Assembly: GCA_041191405.1 (NCBI GenBank)
Contig: JBEEOW010000008.1
Location: 62,001 to 126,000 of the forward strand
Origin: JBEEOW01 sp041191405
Lineage (GTDB): Bacteria; Bacteroidota; Bacteroidia; Cytophagales; UBA9547
Reading direction: 5' to 3'
Length of the DNA: 64,000 nucleotides
Part shown: positions 54,892 to 64,000 of the stretch, piece after piece
Layout: each line of letters opens with the position of its first letter
Position numbering within the stretch: the first letter of the stretch is position 1
Program-made: the position numbers and the translations under genes
The notes under the pieces: model-generated
Databases searched by the model: none
What the model saw: only the letters and a program-made list of their open reading frames with translations
What the model was told of the DNA's origin: nothing

Positions 54892-55938
54892 ATGAATCAT
54901 ATCCCGTCAAATATAATTATTGGTAATAGTCTTGGAACTCAAGTTCAAGATTTTTTATCAAAACATAATTTTTCTAGTTTAACAGTTGTAACTGATTCAA
55001 ATACAGTACAATATTGTTATCCTTTATTAAAACCATTTTTACCAGAAAATCATCATTTAATAACAGTTCCTGCTGGCGAAGAAAACAAACATTTAGGAAC
55101 TTGTCAGCATATTTGGGGCGAACAAACAAAGTTTGGTCTCGATCGTAAAGCCTTACAAATTAACCTTGGCGGGGGAGTAATTGGCGATATGGGAGGTTTT
55201 TGTGCTGCTACTTACAAACGTGGAATTGAGTTTGTTCAAATACCAACTACTTTACTTTCAATGGTTGATGCCAGTGTTGGAGGGAAGTTAGGGGTAGATT
55301 TTCAAGATTTTAAAAATCATATTGGTGTTTTTCAAAACCCTTTGGCGGTATTTATTGATACACAATATTTACAAACTTTACCTGTGAGAGAAATCCGTTC
55401 AGGTTATGCCGAAGTATTAAAACATACATTAATTGCTGATAATGATGAATGGTTAAGAATCAAAGATTTAACTATCAATGATTTTGATTGGACCAAACAA
55501 GTAGAGCATCAAATTAATATAAAAGCTTACGTCACTACTACCGACCCAACTGAAAAAGGTTTAAGAAAAATCTTAAACTTTGGACACACCTTAGGGCATG
55601 CAGTTGAAAGTTTTTACCTAAATACCGAAAATCGTTTGTTACATGGCGAGGCTATTGCCATCGGAATGATAATGGAAACTTGGTTAAGTGTTTATAAAGG
55701 ATTTATTTCAAAAGAGGAGTGTGATATTGTAACAAAATCATTGCTACATACTTATCCTAAATTTGAAATACCTTCTAGCGATATTGATAAAATTATTGAG
55801 TTAACTTCTCAAGATAAAAAGAATGAAAATAAAGTAGTTAAGTTTTCATTGTTAGAGAAAATAGGTACTGCCAATTACGATATTGCCATCAACGAAAATG
55901 AAATGAGGTTAGCAATTGATTATTATCAAAGTTTATAG
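54892..55938 (+). CDS. aroB: 3-dehydroquinate synthase
   Basis: 348 residues, normal length. NAD- and metal-dependent second step of the shikimate pathway, converting DAHP to 3-dehydroquinate. Signatures: ALQINLGGGVIGDMGGFCAATYKRGI, IPTTLLSMVDASVGGKLGVDF, SGYAEVLKHTLIAD (metal-binding Glu), ILNFGHTLGHAVESF and LLHGEAIAIGM (metal-binding His). Begins 12 bp after the acetyltransferase gene. Confident about function. Confidence 0.95.
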   Translation: MNHIPSNIIIGNSLGTQVQDFLSKHNFSSLTVVTDSNTVQYCYPLLKPFLPENHHLITVPAGEENKHLGTCQHIWGEQTKFGLDRKALQINLGGGVIGDMGGFCAATYKRGIEFVQIPTTLLSMVDASVGGKLGVDFQDFKNHIGVFQNPLAVFIDTQYLQTLPVREIRSGYAEVLKHTLIADNDEWLRIKDLTINDFDWTKQVEHQINIKAYVTTTDPTEKGLRKILNFGHTLGHAVESFYLNTENRLLHGEAIAIGMIMETWLSVYKGFISKEECDIVTKSLLHTYPKFEIPSSDIDKIIELTSQDKKNENKVVKFSLLEKIGTANYDIAINENEMRLAIDYYQSL

Positions 55939-56068
55939 TTTTGGCAAATAATCAATTACATATCAATAAGTTATTAATAACTGGTGCTACAGGAAGTTGT
56001 TTTTAAAATTTTCAGAAGAAGAACTTGCTAATGCTCATGAATTTGCAGGGTATTATTTGTTGTAGATT

Positions 56069-56518
56069 ATGGCAGTAATAGTATATTTACTTTCATTACT
56101 TTTTCTTTTACCTTTTTTGATTTTAGGCTTAGTTTTAGCTAAAAAATTCAAGCACCCTTTTTTTTATTATTTCAAAATATTTATAATTGGTTTGTTTTCA
56201 TATCTGTTATTAAGCACTGTCGTTTTCTGTTATTATTTAGGTGATAATCCAAACAGAATGGTTATAATTTATTTTGAAAATGATGGTATATTCGGATGTG
56301 ATAGATTTGAATTGTATGGTGCTGATAATGAATTTTATATTGAATTATCAGACCACCATTATTATGGAACATATACTTTAAATAATAATATTTTAGAATT
56401 AGATATTAATTGGAATCCGTTTTTACCTTTCAGGCATTCAATTCCAACTAAATTAAAAATTATTGATGGAAAAGAAATTATTGATGCAGAAACATGTGAA
56501 GTTTTTTTTCAAAAATAA
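56069..56518 (+). CDS. Membrane-anchored protein of unknown function
   Basis: 149 residues. Two transmembrane segments (about 3-24 and 33-57), then a small beta-rich domain (MVIIYFENDGIFGCDRFELYGADNEFYIELSDHHYYGTYTL) with a pattern like lipocalin or META-type small sensors. No recognised family. It stands between aroB (130 bp) and a convergent small membrane gene (6 bp). Confidence 0.6.
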   Translation: MAVIVYLLSLLFLLPFLILGLVLAKKFKHPFFYYFKIFIIGLFSYLLLSTVVFCYYLGDNPNRMVIIYFENDGIFGCDRFELYGADNEFYIELSDHHYYGTYTLNNNILELDINWNPFLPFRHSIPTKLKIIDGKEIIDAETCEVFFQK

Positions 56519-56523
56519 TTATT

Positions 56524-56847
56524 TCAAATTTGAACATAAACAATAGCAAATAATCCCAAAAATACAAACAATAAACTCCCAATTATTTGAGGAACAACTA
56601 CTAAAGCCAAATAAACAGATTTATCTGTCGATTTTTTAGCCTTGCGAATTAAGAATAAACTTAATCCAAAATAGATGATATTAAACAATGCAATTATTAG
56701 AAAAATAACATTTAAATGATGATTTTGGTTGTAAATTTCTCTGTAAATGTAAATTGAAATGTATAAAATTGAGATTATGAATAGAATGATTGATTTATTT
56801 GTCAATACTTTTAGCAATTTTTCATTAAACATTAACCTCTCAAACAT
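56524..56847 (-). CDS. Small membrane protein of unknown function
   Basis: 107 residues from ATG 56847; an alternative ATG is at 56832, and the frame also reaches a TTG at 56862 inside a heptamer tract, which I reject. Three transmembrane segments (about 18-40, 48-66, 78-104) with a Lys-rich loop (RKAKKSTDKS). No family recognised. Its upstream side is a heptamer repeat tract, and bshC lies behind it on the same strand. Confidence 0.55.
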   Translation of the reverse strand: MFERLMFNEKLLKVLTNKSIILFIISILYISIYIYREIYNQNHHLNVIFLIIALFNIIYFGLSLFLIRKAKKSTDKSVYLALVVVPQIIGSLLFVFLGLFAIVYVQI

Positions 56848-56851
56848 ACTA

Positions 56852-56898
56852 AAAACTATCAACTATCAACTTTCAATTATCCACTATCAACTATCAAC
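56852..56898. repeat. Degenerate heptamer tract
   Basis: About six AACTATC/AACTTTC/CCACTATC units with 7-base period, filling the gap between the small membrane gene and bshC stop. Confidence 0.7.
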
Positions 56899-58451
56899 TA
56901 CTCCACCACAACCTGTAATTCATTTTTAATACTTTCAGGATTACAGAAATATTTTAAAGTTGAATTAGCTATTTTTAATCCAAAGTAATTTTCTACACGT
57001 TCTTGCAGACTATTATTTGGTAATATTTGCTTACGAACATCTAATATTTGATTGATTGAAATTGCATGTTTGCGTTGCGTGGCTTTCTTTAGTTTATTTT
57101 CTAGATGAGCCAATCTAGCTAACATTCGTTTGCCTTCAGCCTCTGCAGAGGCAACTAAAGTAATATCAATTTCTGAAGCTCTAGCTTTTAGTTGGTCAAC
57201 AAAATCCATAGCTTTTTCTTTTTCAATACTTAATGAATAGTTTTCGCCAAGATTTGTTGTAATTACTTCTTTTAAATATGCTTCAGATTTAAATATTTGA
57301 GCTATTGAAATATTGTTTTTTTCAAGTTTTTCAACACTATAACTAGGTAAAAAACATGCAAATGTGCGTGGTACAAGTATTGGAAAAGCTACATTATTCG
57401 CTTCAAAAGTTGATTTTAATTGTAACCAATAGGCAATTTCGCCCGGACCAAGAATTGTACCTAAATTTGGTAATATTGTTTCTTGATAAATTGGTCTTAG
57501 TATTACATTTGGACTAAATCTTTCAGGATGTTGATGTAATTCATCCAAAATTAATTCCTTATTACTCCATGACATTGAGGTGTTTAAAACTTTGTATGAA
57601 CCATCAATTTCTTTTTCAATTCTTTCTCTAATTTCATCTTTTAAGTAAAATAAATTGATACTTCTTGGATGAGCTTGTGAGCGATAGCCAGCATTTTCAA
57701 GGGTTAAATTACTTTCATTTACAGTTACAAAATTTTGTTGTAATGAAAGTTCTTTTTCCATTATTGGAATAAATGATTGTTTTAATAGACTTTCATTTGG
57801 GTCTAGACACAACAAGCCTTCTTCTCCAATAATCAATTGCATTAATGCACGAGTTGCTTCGGCTAAGTTTTTTGATTTTAGGTAAATATTTCGGACTTCA
57901 AGTGGAATTTCAAGAGGCCAATCAGCATTTGTAAAATGGTTGCTAGTTAAGTTTCCAACTGCACCTTTTTGATGTCCAAAATCAAAAATAGATTTTTTCC
58001 CATTTGCCGAAAAATAGGCAATTTCCTCAATATCATGATCTTCGGTAGCCATCCAATAAATGGGCACAAAGTTTTTTTCAGGAAACCAAGTTTTAAGTTG
58101 TTTTGCCCAAGCAATGGTAGTTGCCCATTTCAACACAATATACATCGGTCCAGAAGCCATATTTAATTGATGGCCAGTGGTTACAGTAAAAGTGTTTTCT
58201 TGAGCTAATAATGCTAAGTTTTCTTTTTGTAAATCAGAAAGTTGTGTATTTTCGTATTGCTTAGTTAAAACAGAAACTAGCTTTTCTCTATTTGAACTAG
58301 AAAATTGTTTTGTATTTATCGCTTTTGAAAATGATTCTTTACTAGGTAATCCATTATGAAAGCTTTTTAGAAATTCACTATCAGCTAAATAATCCATTAC
58401 CAGTTTCGAAAACTGACCACTTTCTTTTATACTAACTCCTTTAACTTGCAT
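56898..58451 (-). CDS. bshC: Bacillithiol biosynthesis cysteine-adding enzyme BshC
   Basis: 517 residues from ATG 58451 (the frame runs 4 codons further to a TTG at 58463). Adds cysteine to GlcN-malate, the last step of bacillithiol synthesis. Family signatures: VTTGHQLNMASGPMYIVLKW, FVPIYWMATEDHDIEEIAYFS, PNESLLKQSFIPIMEKEL, ILRPIYQETILPNLGTILGPGEIAYWLQLK and a coiled coil (about 385-440). Length matches known BshC. Thirty-six bp downstream of the metallophosphoesterase gene, probably on the same transcript. It implies bacillithiol is the organism's low-molecular thiol. Confidence 0.93.
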   Translation of the reverse strand: MQVKGVSIKESGQFSKLVMDYLADSEFLKSFHNGLPSKESFSKAINTKQFSSSNREKLVSVLTKQYENTQLSDLQKENLALLAQENTFTVTTGHQLNMASGPMYIVLKWATTIAWAKQLKTWFPEKNFVPIYWMATEDHDIEEIAYFSANGKKSIFDFGHQKGAVGNLTSNHFTNADWPLEIPLEVRNIYLKSKNLAEATRALMQLIIGEEGLLCLDPNESLLKQSFIPIMEKELSLQQNFVTVNESNLTLENAGYRSQAHPRSINLFYLKDEIRERIEKEIDGSYKVLNTSMSWSNKELILDELHQHPERFSPNVILRPIYQETILPNLGTILGPGEIAYWLQLKSTFEANNVAFPILVPRTFACFLPSYSVEKLEKNNISIAQIFKSEAYLKEVITTNLGENYSLSIEKEKAMDFVDQLKARASEIDITLVASAEAEGKRMLARLAHLENKLKKATQRKHAISINQILDVRKQILPNNSLQERVENYFGLKIANSTLKYFCNPESIKNELQVVVE

Positions 58452-58487
58452 TGATTTATACAATTTTGAAACAAGAATTTAATCAAC

Positions 58488-59774
58488 TTACGCCCTCACT
58501 AACTCAATAATTGTAATTTCTGGAGGCATTCCAACTCTACCTGGGAAACCTAAAAATCCGAAACCACGGTTAACGTAAATATGTTGATTTTGTTTGGTAT
58601 ATAATCCACCCCATTGCTCGTACATATATTGTACAGGACTCCATTTAAATAATTGATTTTCAATTCCAAATTGCATTCCATGTGTATGTCCGGCAAGGGT
58701 TAAATCAATATCTTTATACTCTTTATTTATTTGGTAATCCCAGTGACTTGGATCGTGCGAAAGTAAAATTTTAACATCAGCTTCGCAATTTTTATGTGCT
58801 AAATCTAATTTGCCATATTTAGGAAATCTTCCTTTTGCTCCGAAATTTTCAATTCCTAATACTGCAATTCGTTCATTCCCAATTGTTAAGTAATGATGTT
58901 CGTTCATCATTAAATTCCAACCCATGTCACGTTCAGCTTTTTTGAGTGTTTCTAAATTTTTGTGTTTAGCTTCTTTTGATTCCCATTGTACATAATCACC
59001 ATAATCATGATTCCCAAGTACAGAATACACACCCATTGGAGCTTTTACATGTTTAAAAATATCGAAATAATCGTTTAACTCATCGGCAGTATTATTTACT
59101 AAATCACCTGTAAAAAATACGACATCAGGTTTTTCATTCAATAACATTTCAACTCCTCCTTTAACGGCAGTTTTATTAAAAAAACTACCAGAGTGAATAT
59201 CCGAAAGTTGTCCAATTTTTATTCCGTCAAATGCTTTTGGTAGATTAGCTAAAGGCAATTTTACTCTTCTCACTCTATAATCATGTGCTCCTGAAATAAT
59301 ACCGTAACTCATTGCAATTAAAGGTACTGAACCAACTACTAATCCTGTTTTTACTAAAAAATCTGAACGAGAAATAGAGTTACTTTCTGCAGGAACTAAA
59401 GTTTCTGAATTTGGAATTGCTTGAGATAATTCAGTTTTTGGTGTTGAAAATTGATTGTAAATCCATTTAAATCCTCTTATAATGTCATCTATAAATAAAA
59501 ATAGTACTACAAATATTTTACTAAAGTAGTTGATAAATACACCTACAAGTAAGAAATTTCTGAATGTTCGTCCGAATAAATAGGGATTACCAAAATGGTA
59601 AAATAAAAATGCGGCAAATGTTAGAACAGTAACAGACCAATAAATACGAGAAAGCAATAGTTGATTTTCTGGTTTGAAATGATTGGTTACTGAACGAATT
59701 CCTTGAAAAACATACCAATCAATAAGTGCGAAAATGAATAATACTAATGGTACTATAATTAATTTGTTGGGCAT
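58488..59774 (-). CDS. Membrane-anchored metallophosphoesterase (YkuE/YaeI-like)
   Basis: 428 residues. Four transmembrane helices in the first ~170 residues (LIIVPLVLFIFALIDWYVFQG, LTFAAFLFYHF, FLLVGVFINYFSKIFVVLFLF, and a segment at about 150-168). The catalytic domain shows the two-metal motifs D-x-H (IGQLSDIHSG), GD (VFFTGDLVNN), GNHD (SVLGNHDYG), a His in ILLSHDPSHW and the ending LTLAGHTHGMQ. Substrate unknown; lipid A precursor or phospholipid cleavage is typical of some relatives. Confidence 0.9.
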   Translation of the reverse strand: MPNKLIIVPLVLFIFALIDWYVFQGIRSVTNHFKPENQLLLSRIYWSVTVLTFAAFLFYHFGNPYLFGRTFRNFLLVGVFINYFSKIFVVLFLFIDDIIRGFKWIYNQFSTPKTELSQAIPNSETLVPAESNSISRSDFLVKTGLVVGSVPLIAMSYGIISGAHDYRVRRVKLPLANLPKAFDGIKIGQLSDIHSGSFFNKTAVKGGVEMLLNEKPDVVFFTGDLVNNTADELNDYFDIFKHVKAPMGVYSVLGNHDYGDYVQWESKEAKHKNLETLKKAERDMGWNLMMNEHHYLTIGNERIAVLGIENFGAKGRFPKYGKLDLAHKNCEADVKILLSHDPSHWDYQINKEYKDIDLTLAGHTHGMQFGIENQLFKWSPVQYMYEQWGGLYTKQNQHIYVNRGFGFLGFPGRVGMPPEITIIELVRA

Positions 59775-59820
59775 AAAATATGTTTTAAACAGTATTATAA
59801 ATAACGTTTAGATTAAACAA

Positions 59821-59850
59821 AAATGCGTGAAGAAAGTTCCTCACGCATTT
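59821..59850 (-). terminator. Bidirectional terminator between RND and phosphoesterase genes
   Basis: Perfect 10-bp stem AAATGCGTGA / TCACGCATTT, 10-nt loop, with T-rich stretches on both sides (GTTTTTTTAT on plus, TTTTTGTTT on minus). Nine bp after the RND permease stop. Confidence 0.75.
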
Positions 59851-59859
59851 GTTTTTTTA

Positions 59860-62800
59860 TTATTTACTCAAATCAAATTGAGGTTTTGGTTTTCTGAATC
59901 TATTATTAAATCTAGTTTTAATTCTATCAACCAATAAGTACATTACTGGTACTAAAACTAAAGTTAAGAATGTAGCGAAGAATAAACCAAATATCATTGT
60001 CCAAGCAAGTGGGCCCCAGAATGCAACACTATCACCACCGAAGAAAATATGTGGATTTAATTCAGTAAATAGGGTTACAAAGTCAATATTCAAACCAACA
60101 GCAAGAGGAATTAATCCTAGCATAGTTGCAGTAGCTGTTAATAATACAGGAGTCATTCGAGTTCGACCAGCTTCAATGATAGCCTCTTTAGTTTCCATAC
60201 CTTGCTCTTCGAGATAATGGGTAAACTCAACTAAAAGAATACCATTTCGAACCACAATACCTGCAAGAGCCACGATACCAATACCTGTCATGATTATTGA
60301 GATTTCCATTTTGAATATTGCAAATCCTAAGAAAACTCCAATTACCGAGAAAATAATTTCAGAAATGATTATCAATGGTTTAGATAAAGAGTTGAATTGA
60401 ATTACAAGAATCATAAAGATTAATCCAATGGCAACCATACCTGCCCAACCAAGGAATGCTCCAGTTTCTTTTTGTTCTTCTTGCTCACCTGTCATTTTAA
60501 TTTCAACACCTACAGGGGTTTTAAATTTAGGTAAAGCAGTTTCAATTTTTGCAACAACTTCATTTGCAGTATATCCACTTAATACATTTGATGAAATAGT
60601 AATCATACGTTTTTGGTTTTTACGTTTGATACCTCCATAAGTATTTTCGTATTTAATTTTTGCAATAGAAGAAAGTGGTACTTGACGAATTGCAAACCCC
60701 ATGTTTATATCACGATATGTGATTTTGGTGTTCATCAAAGCTTCAATATCCTGACGTTGATCTTGTTTGTAACGTAATTGAATTTTGTACTCTTCACCTG
60801 CTTCACGGAATTTTGAAACTTCTTGTCCGAATACTGCTTTACGAATTTCCATACCTATTTGACCTGTGAAAATACCTTCGCTATTTGCACGAGTACGGTC
60901 AATTTCGATTGTAACTTCAGGTTTATTTTTAACTAAATCTGATTTTAACTCTTCAATACCTTTAATTTGTAATGAATCAAGATATTTTTTTAGGTTTTCA
61001 GAGGTAGTAATTAAATCTTCAAACTCGTCGCCTGTAATTTCAATATTAACAGGTTTTCCTGTTGGTGGACCACCTTTTTCTTGGTCAACAATAATTTCTG
61101 CACCTGCAATTCCTTTTACATTTTCACGAATTTTATCTAAATAAACCAAAGTAGATTTACCATCACGTTTTGCAAATTCAACAAAAGCAACTGTAACTTT
61201 GGCTTTGTGAGGTTGAGTTTGTGACGATTCTGGGTCGTTAGGGTCACCTGCTGATACAGCAACGTTTGTAATTACAGATTTTACTAATGGATTATTTTCA
61301 CCAATTACATTGTAAATTTTCCCTTCAACAACTTTAGCAATACTATCTGTATAAGCTTGGTCAGTACCAACTGGTAAAGAAACATAAGCAAACACAAAGT
61401 TTGGGTCGGCTTGAGGGAAGAATACAACTTTTAAATCTCTAATTCCAACAAACCAGAATGTGAAAAAGAACAATCCAACTGTACCTGCTAGTAAGTAACG
61501 AGGCATTCTTCCATTTGCACCTTCTAAGCAAAAACGAAGGAAATTTGCAAAACGAGTTTGTACATTTGGCCAAACATTGTCTTGGAAGTTTTTAATTACA
61601 TCTACTAAAATAAATCGGTTTAGCGAATATAATCCAAACATGGTAACAGTTAAATTACCCATTCCGAATGAACCCGAAATGTAAAACAGTAATGCAAGCG
61701 TACCAAATACAATTGCTGTTATGTAAAATCCTTTAGTTAGACGTGGTTTATGATGGTCTTCGTCTGTGTGAGGTTTCATAAAATCAACAGCAAACACAGG
61801 GTTTATTACATAAGCAACTGCAAGTGAAGCAAATAAAGTAATAATCAGAGTTACAGGTAAGAAGAACATAAATTTACCAATAACACCATTCCAGAATGCT
61901 AGTGGAACGAAAGGTGCAATTGTTGTTAATGTTCCTGAAAGTACTGGCATAAATACTTCACCAGCAGCTTGTTTTGCAGCTGTAACAATTGGCACTTTAC
62001 CGTTTTCAAATAATCTATGTGTGTTTTCTACAACCACAATGGCATCATCAACCACAATACCTAATGCAAGAAGGAAAGCAAAAAGAACAATCATGTTTAA
62101 TGAGAAACCAATACTTGGCATTATCAAGAAGGCAATAAAACATGATAATGGCACCGATAAACCTACGAAAATTGCATTTGTTGTTCCCATGAAGAACATC
62201 AAAATCACTACAACCAATATAAAACCAATGATGATTGTATTAATTAAATCGTGTAAGGTGATTTTGGTATTGATAGCTTGCTCACCCGTAACTGTAACTT
62301 TTAAAGTACTTGGAAATGAAGAAATTTGCATTTCTTTAATCAATTCATTTACCTTATCAGTAGCTTCAATTAAGTTTTCTCCACCACGTTTTACAACGTT
62401 TAGTGTAATTACAGGTTTGTGATTTAAACGTGCAAATGATTCTCTTTCTTTGTAAGTATCAATTACTTCGGCTATTTCTTTAATTTGAACTTTAGCGCCT
62501 GAAGCTGAACGAATTACAATATCTTCAATTTCATTTACTTTTTTAAATTCACCTTTTACTGAAATTGAACGACGAACCTCGTCCATTTTTAATGAACCAC
62601 CTGAAATATTTAAATTTTCGTATTTGATAGCATTTTCGATGTCAGACATGGTAATATTTGCCGACTCCATTTTATATCTATCAACATTTATTTGAATTTC
62701 TCTTTCAAGTGCTCCAACAATATCAACTCTTCTAATTTCTTTAAAAGCTTCAATTTTGTCTTCCAATTGCTCAGCATAATATTTTAACTGATGCATTTCA

Positions 62801-63252
62801 AAATCACCAGAAATATTGACATTCATAATTGGAACCTGCGAAACGTCAATTTCAATTACATTTGGGTCACCTAGAATATCTTTTGGTAAATCCTTTTTTG
62901 CTTTATCAACAGCATCTTTAACAAGTTGTTTTGCTTTAGGTACGTCAACATCAGTGTTAAATTCAATATTTACCAAAGAGAAATCTTGAACAGAACTACT
63001 TGTTACTTTTTTTACACCAGCTATTGCTTTTACTTCTTTTTCAATACGTTGTGAAATGGTGTTTTCAATATCTGTTGGACCTGCACCCGGATAAATTGTA
63101 CTCACCAAAATCTGTGGAAATACAATCTCAGGAAATTGCTCTTTAGGCAACCCAATGTACGACATAATTCCGGCTAGGGTAATTATTAACGTAGCTACAT
63201 ATATACTGGTCTTATTATCAATAGACCAGCTTGATAGTTTAAATTCTTTCAT
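59860..63252 (-). CDS. RND-family efflux permease (AcrB/MdtB-like)
   Basis: 1130 residues. Twelve transmembrane helices in the RND layout: one at 18-36, a periplasmic porter domain, the helix cluster from about 335, a second porter domain (about 620-930) and the final cluster. GIVVDDAIVVVENTHRL has the paired Asp for proton relay. QFPEIVFPQILVSTIYPGAGP and the ending GGIVVRNGILLVEFTHYLEEQ fit hydrophobe/metal or multidrug RND pumps. Substrate unknown; the extra ~80 residues over AcrB lie in a helical segment after the first half. Pairs with the adaptor gene upstream; the outer-membrane channel is outside the window. Confidence 0.92.
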   Translation of the reverse strand: MKEFKLSSWSIDNKTSIYVATLIITLAGIMSYIGLPKEQFPEIVFPQILVSTIYPGAGPTDIENTISQRIEKEVKAIAGVKKVTSSSVQDFSLVNIEFNTDVDVPKAKQLVKDAVDKAKKDLPKDILGDPNVIEIDVSQVPIMNVNISGDFEMHQLKYYAEQLEDKIEAFKEIRRVDIVGALEREIQINVDRYKMESANITMSDIENAIKYENLNISGGSLKMDEVRRSISVKGEFKKVNEIEDIVIRSASGAKVQIKEIAEVIDTYKERESFARLNHKPVITLNVVKRGGENLIEATDKVNELIKEMQISSFPSTLKVTVTGEQAINTKITLHDLINTIIIGFILVVVILMFFMGTTNAIFVGLSVPLSCFIAFLIMPSIGFSLNMIVLFAFLLALGIVVDDAIVVVENTHRLFENGKVPIVTAAKQAAGEVFMPVLSGTLTTIAPFVPLAFWNGVIGKFMFFLPVTLIITLFASLAVAYVINPVFAVDFMKPHTDEDHHKPRLTKGFYITAIVFGTLALLFYISGSFGMGNLTVTMFGLYSLNRFILVDVIKNFQDNVWPNVQTRFANFLRFCLEGANGRMPRYLLAGTVGLFFFTFWFVGIRDLKVVFFPQADPNFVFAYVSLPVGTDQAYTDSIAKVVEGKIYNVIGENNPLVKSVITNVAVSAGDPNDPESSQTQPHKAKVTVAFVEFAKRDGKSTLVYLDKIRENVKGIAGAEIIVDQEKGGPPTGKPVNIEITGDEFEDLITTSENLKKYLDSLQIKGIEELKSDLVKNKPEVTIEIDRTRANSEGIFTGQIGMEIRKAVFGQEVSKFREAGEEYKIQLRYKQDQRQDIEALMNTKITYRDINMGFAIRQVPLSSIAKIKYENTYGGIKRKNQKRMITISSNVLSGYTANEVVAKIETALPKFKTPVGVEIKMTGEQEEQKETGAFLGWAGMVAIGLIFMILVIQFNSLSKPLIIISEIIFSVIGVFLGFAIFKMEISIIMTGIGIVALAGIVVRNGILLVEFTHYLEEQGMETKEAIIEAGRTRMTPVLLTATATMLGLIPLAVGLNIDFVTLFTELNPHIFFGGDSVAFWGPLAWTMIFGLFFATFLTLVLVPVMYLLVDRIKTRFNNRFRKPKPQFDLSK

Positions 63253-63266
63253 ATTTTTATTTAGAT

Positions 63267-63352
63267 GAAAGACTGAAGACTGAAGACTGAAGACAAAGAT
63301 TTAATTTTCAATAAATTAATCTTATGTCTTATGTCTTACATCTTACGTCTTG
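63267..63352. repeat. Mirrored heptamer tracts between adaptor and RND genes
   Basis: GACTGAA units (63271-63294) face ATGTCTT/ACGTCTT units (63321-63352) across an AT-rich centre, TTTAATTTTCAATAAATTAA (63300-63320). AAGAC and GTCTT are complementary, so the transcript could fold into a long imperfect hairpin in the gap inside this operon. Confidence 0.65.
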
Positions 63353-63356
63353 TAAA

Positions 63357-64000
63357 TTAAAATTTAATCTTTTGTCCATCGGCGATGTTTTGATAACCAA
63401 CATTGATTATTTTATCGCCATTTTTCAATCCTGAAGTTACTTCAGCCTCTGTACCGTATTGTTCTCCTACTGAAATTATTCTTTTTCTTGCAATACCATT
63501 TTCAGCAACAAATACATACTCTCCATCAGTACCATGTTGAATAATATTTATTGGAACAGTGATAGCATTTGGATTTGAATAATCTTTGATTTTGAAGTAA
63601 GTAATCATGTTCGACTTATATTTATTACTTGCTCCAAGTTCAATTTGAATACTGAAAGTTCTATTAATTGCATTGATTTCATCAGATACTAAATCAATAT
63701 TTCTTTCAATGGTTTCATTTAAATCAGGAAATGTAATTTGTACTTTGTTTCCTTTTTTAATTTTATTGATATAAGTTTCAGCAATATCAGCAGTTACTTT
63801 AAATGAAGAGTTATTGATAATTCTGAATGCAGGATAACCTGGTGCAGCCATTTCACCTTCTTTAGCAATAACTTCATCTATAATTCCAGTATTTGGGGCT
63901 TTGATGGTGTACATTGCTAATTGTTCATTTAAGCCTTCTATTTTGCTTTCAAGAGATTCTTTTTGATTTTTAGCTTGTAAAAATTGAACCTCTGTACCAA
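63357..64000 (-). CDS. RND efflux periplasmic adaptor (MFP), N-terminus beyond the window
   Basis: The frame is open to the right edge; the ATG at 63914 is internal. Visible part: a coiled-coil stretch (LESKIEGLNEQLA), the lipoyl/beta-barrel region with MYTIKAPNTGIIDEVIAKEGEMA, ITFPDLNETIERNIDL, VSDEINAINRTFSIQIELGA and the membrane-proximal end SVGEQYGTEAEVTSGLKNGDKIINVGYQNIADGQ. Matches HlyD/AcrA-type membrane-fusion proteins linking an RND permease to an outer-membrane channel. It is followed after 104 bp by its permease. The signal/lipid anchor is out of view. Confidence 0.9.
   Translation of the reverse strand, partial: GTEVQFLQAKNQKESLESKIEGLNEQLAMYTIKAPNTGIIDEVIAKEGEMAAPGYPAFRIINNSSFKVTADIAETYINKIKKGNKVQITFPDLNETIERNIDLVSDEINAINRTFSIQIELGASNKYKSNMITYFKIKDYSNPNAITVPINIIQHGTDGEYVFVAENGIARKRIISVGEQYGTEAEVTSGLKNGDKIINVGYQNIADGQKIKF

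Noticed and set aside
55939..56068. Gene fragment after aroB (readable as LLITGATGSCF, and in another frame FSEEELANAHEFAGYYLL)
   Set aside because: Both readings are too short to assign a family; no start or conserved motif supports a real gene, although a decayed gene is possible.

Overview
The window is AT-rich DNA from a member of the Bacteroidota, probably an environmental Chitinophagales- or Flavobacteriales-like lineage; the lineage within the phylum is inference. Support for the phylum comes from several proteins with a type IX secretion (T9SS) C-terminal sorting domain, lipoproteins with Bacteroidota-style lipoboxes, BACON and Fib_succ domains, a bacillithiol enzyme (BshC), tryptophan 2,3-dioxygenase with glutaryl-CoA dehydrogenase, and one clear promoter of the phylum's TTG-N19-TAnnTTTG type. 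No tRNA, rRNA or CRISPR array was seen.

Layout. Positions 1-6.8 kb, minus strand: surface and secreted proteins (an NHL-repeat protein cut by the left edge, a BACON/Fib_succ lipoprotein, and a LamG-NHL-T9SS protein split by a one-base frameshift), plus a leftover T9SS tail. Positions 6.8-10.6 kb: a dead SRPBCC gene, a small lipoprotein, and a MarR-controlled unit (MarR, Old Yellow Enzyme reductase, DUF6069 membrane protein, small exported protein) with matching operators. Positions 11.1-26.1 kb: one 15-kb gene for a 5,011-residue repetitive T9SS surface protein, closed by a very long hairpin. Positions 26.2-27.9 kb: a mobile patch with a possible integron-type cassette and an intact REPtron (REP-associated transposase between mirrored 63-bp repeats).

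Positions 27.9-33.1 kb, plus strand: two Crp/Fnr regulators, each ahead of a target-like gene (serine hydrolase; polytopic membrane protein), with DUF2867 and two tandem membrane PH-like paralogs between them. Positions 33.1-35.4 kb, minus: flavin reductase, cryptochrome/photolyase and a 42-residue DUF2256 zinc-finger protein. Positions 35.5-41.9 kb: a DUF4397 T9SS protein, an SDR lacking the catalytic Tyr, glutaryl-CoA dehydrogenase and divergent tryptophan 2,3-dioxygenase. Positions 42-47.6 kb: MORN-type protein, RNase H, a small membrane ORF inside nested inverted repeats, phosphopantetheinyl transferase, a WD40 protein and a DivIVA-like protein.

Positions 47.8-54.1 kb, minus: six co-directional genes (response regulator, three histidine kinases with related membrane sensors, an MpaB/DUF2236 oxygenase and a small polytopic protein resembling Pyr4/PaxB terpene cyclases). 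This is the most promising candidate for an undescribed system. Positions 54.2-64 kb: NeuD-type acetyltransferase with AroB, BshC with a membrane metallophosphoesterase, and an RND efflux permease whose adaptor runs off the right edge.

A recurring feature is a set of intergenic tracts of degenerate tandem heptamers, each locus with its own consensus. Several intrinsic terminators and inverted repeats mark transcription-unit ends or start codons.
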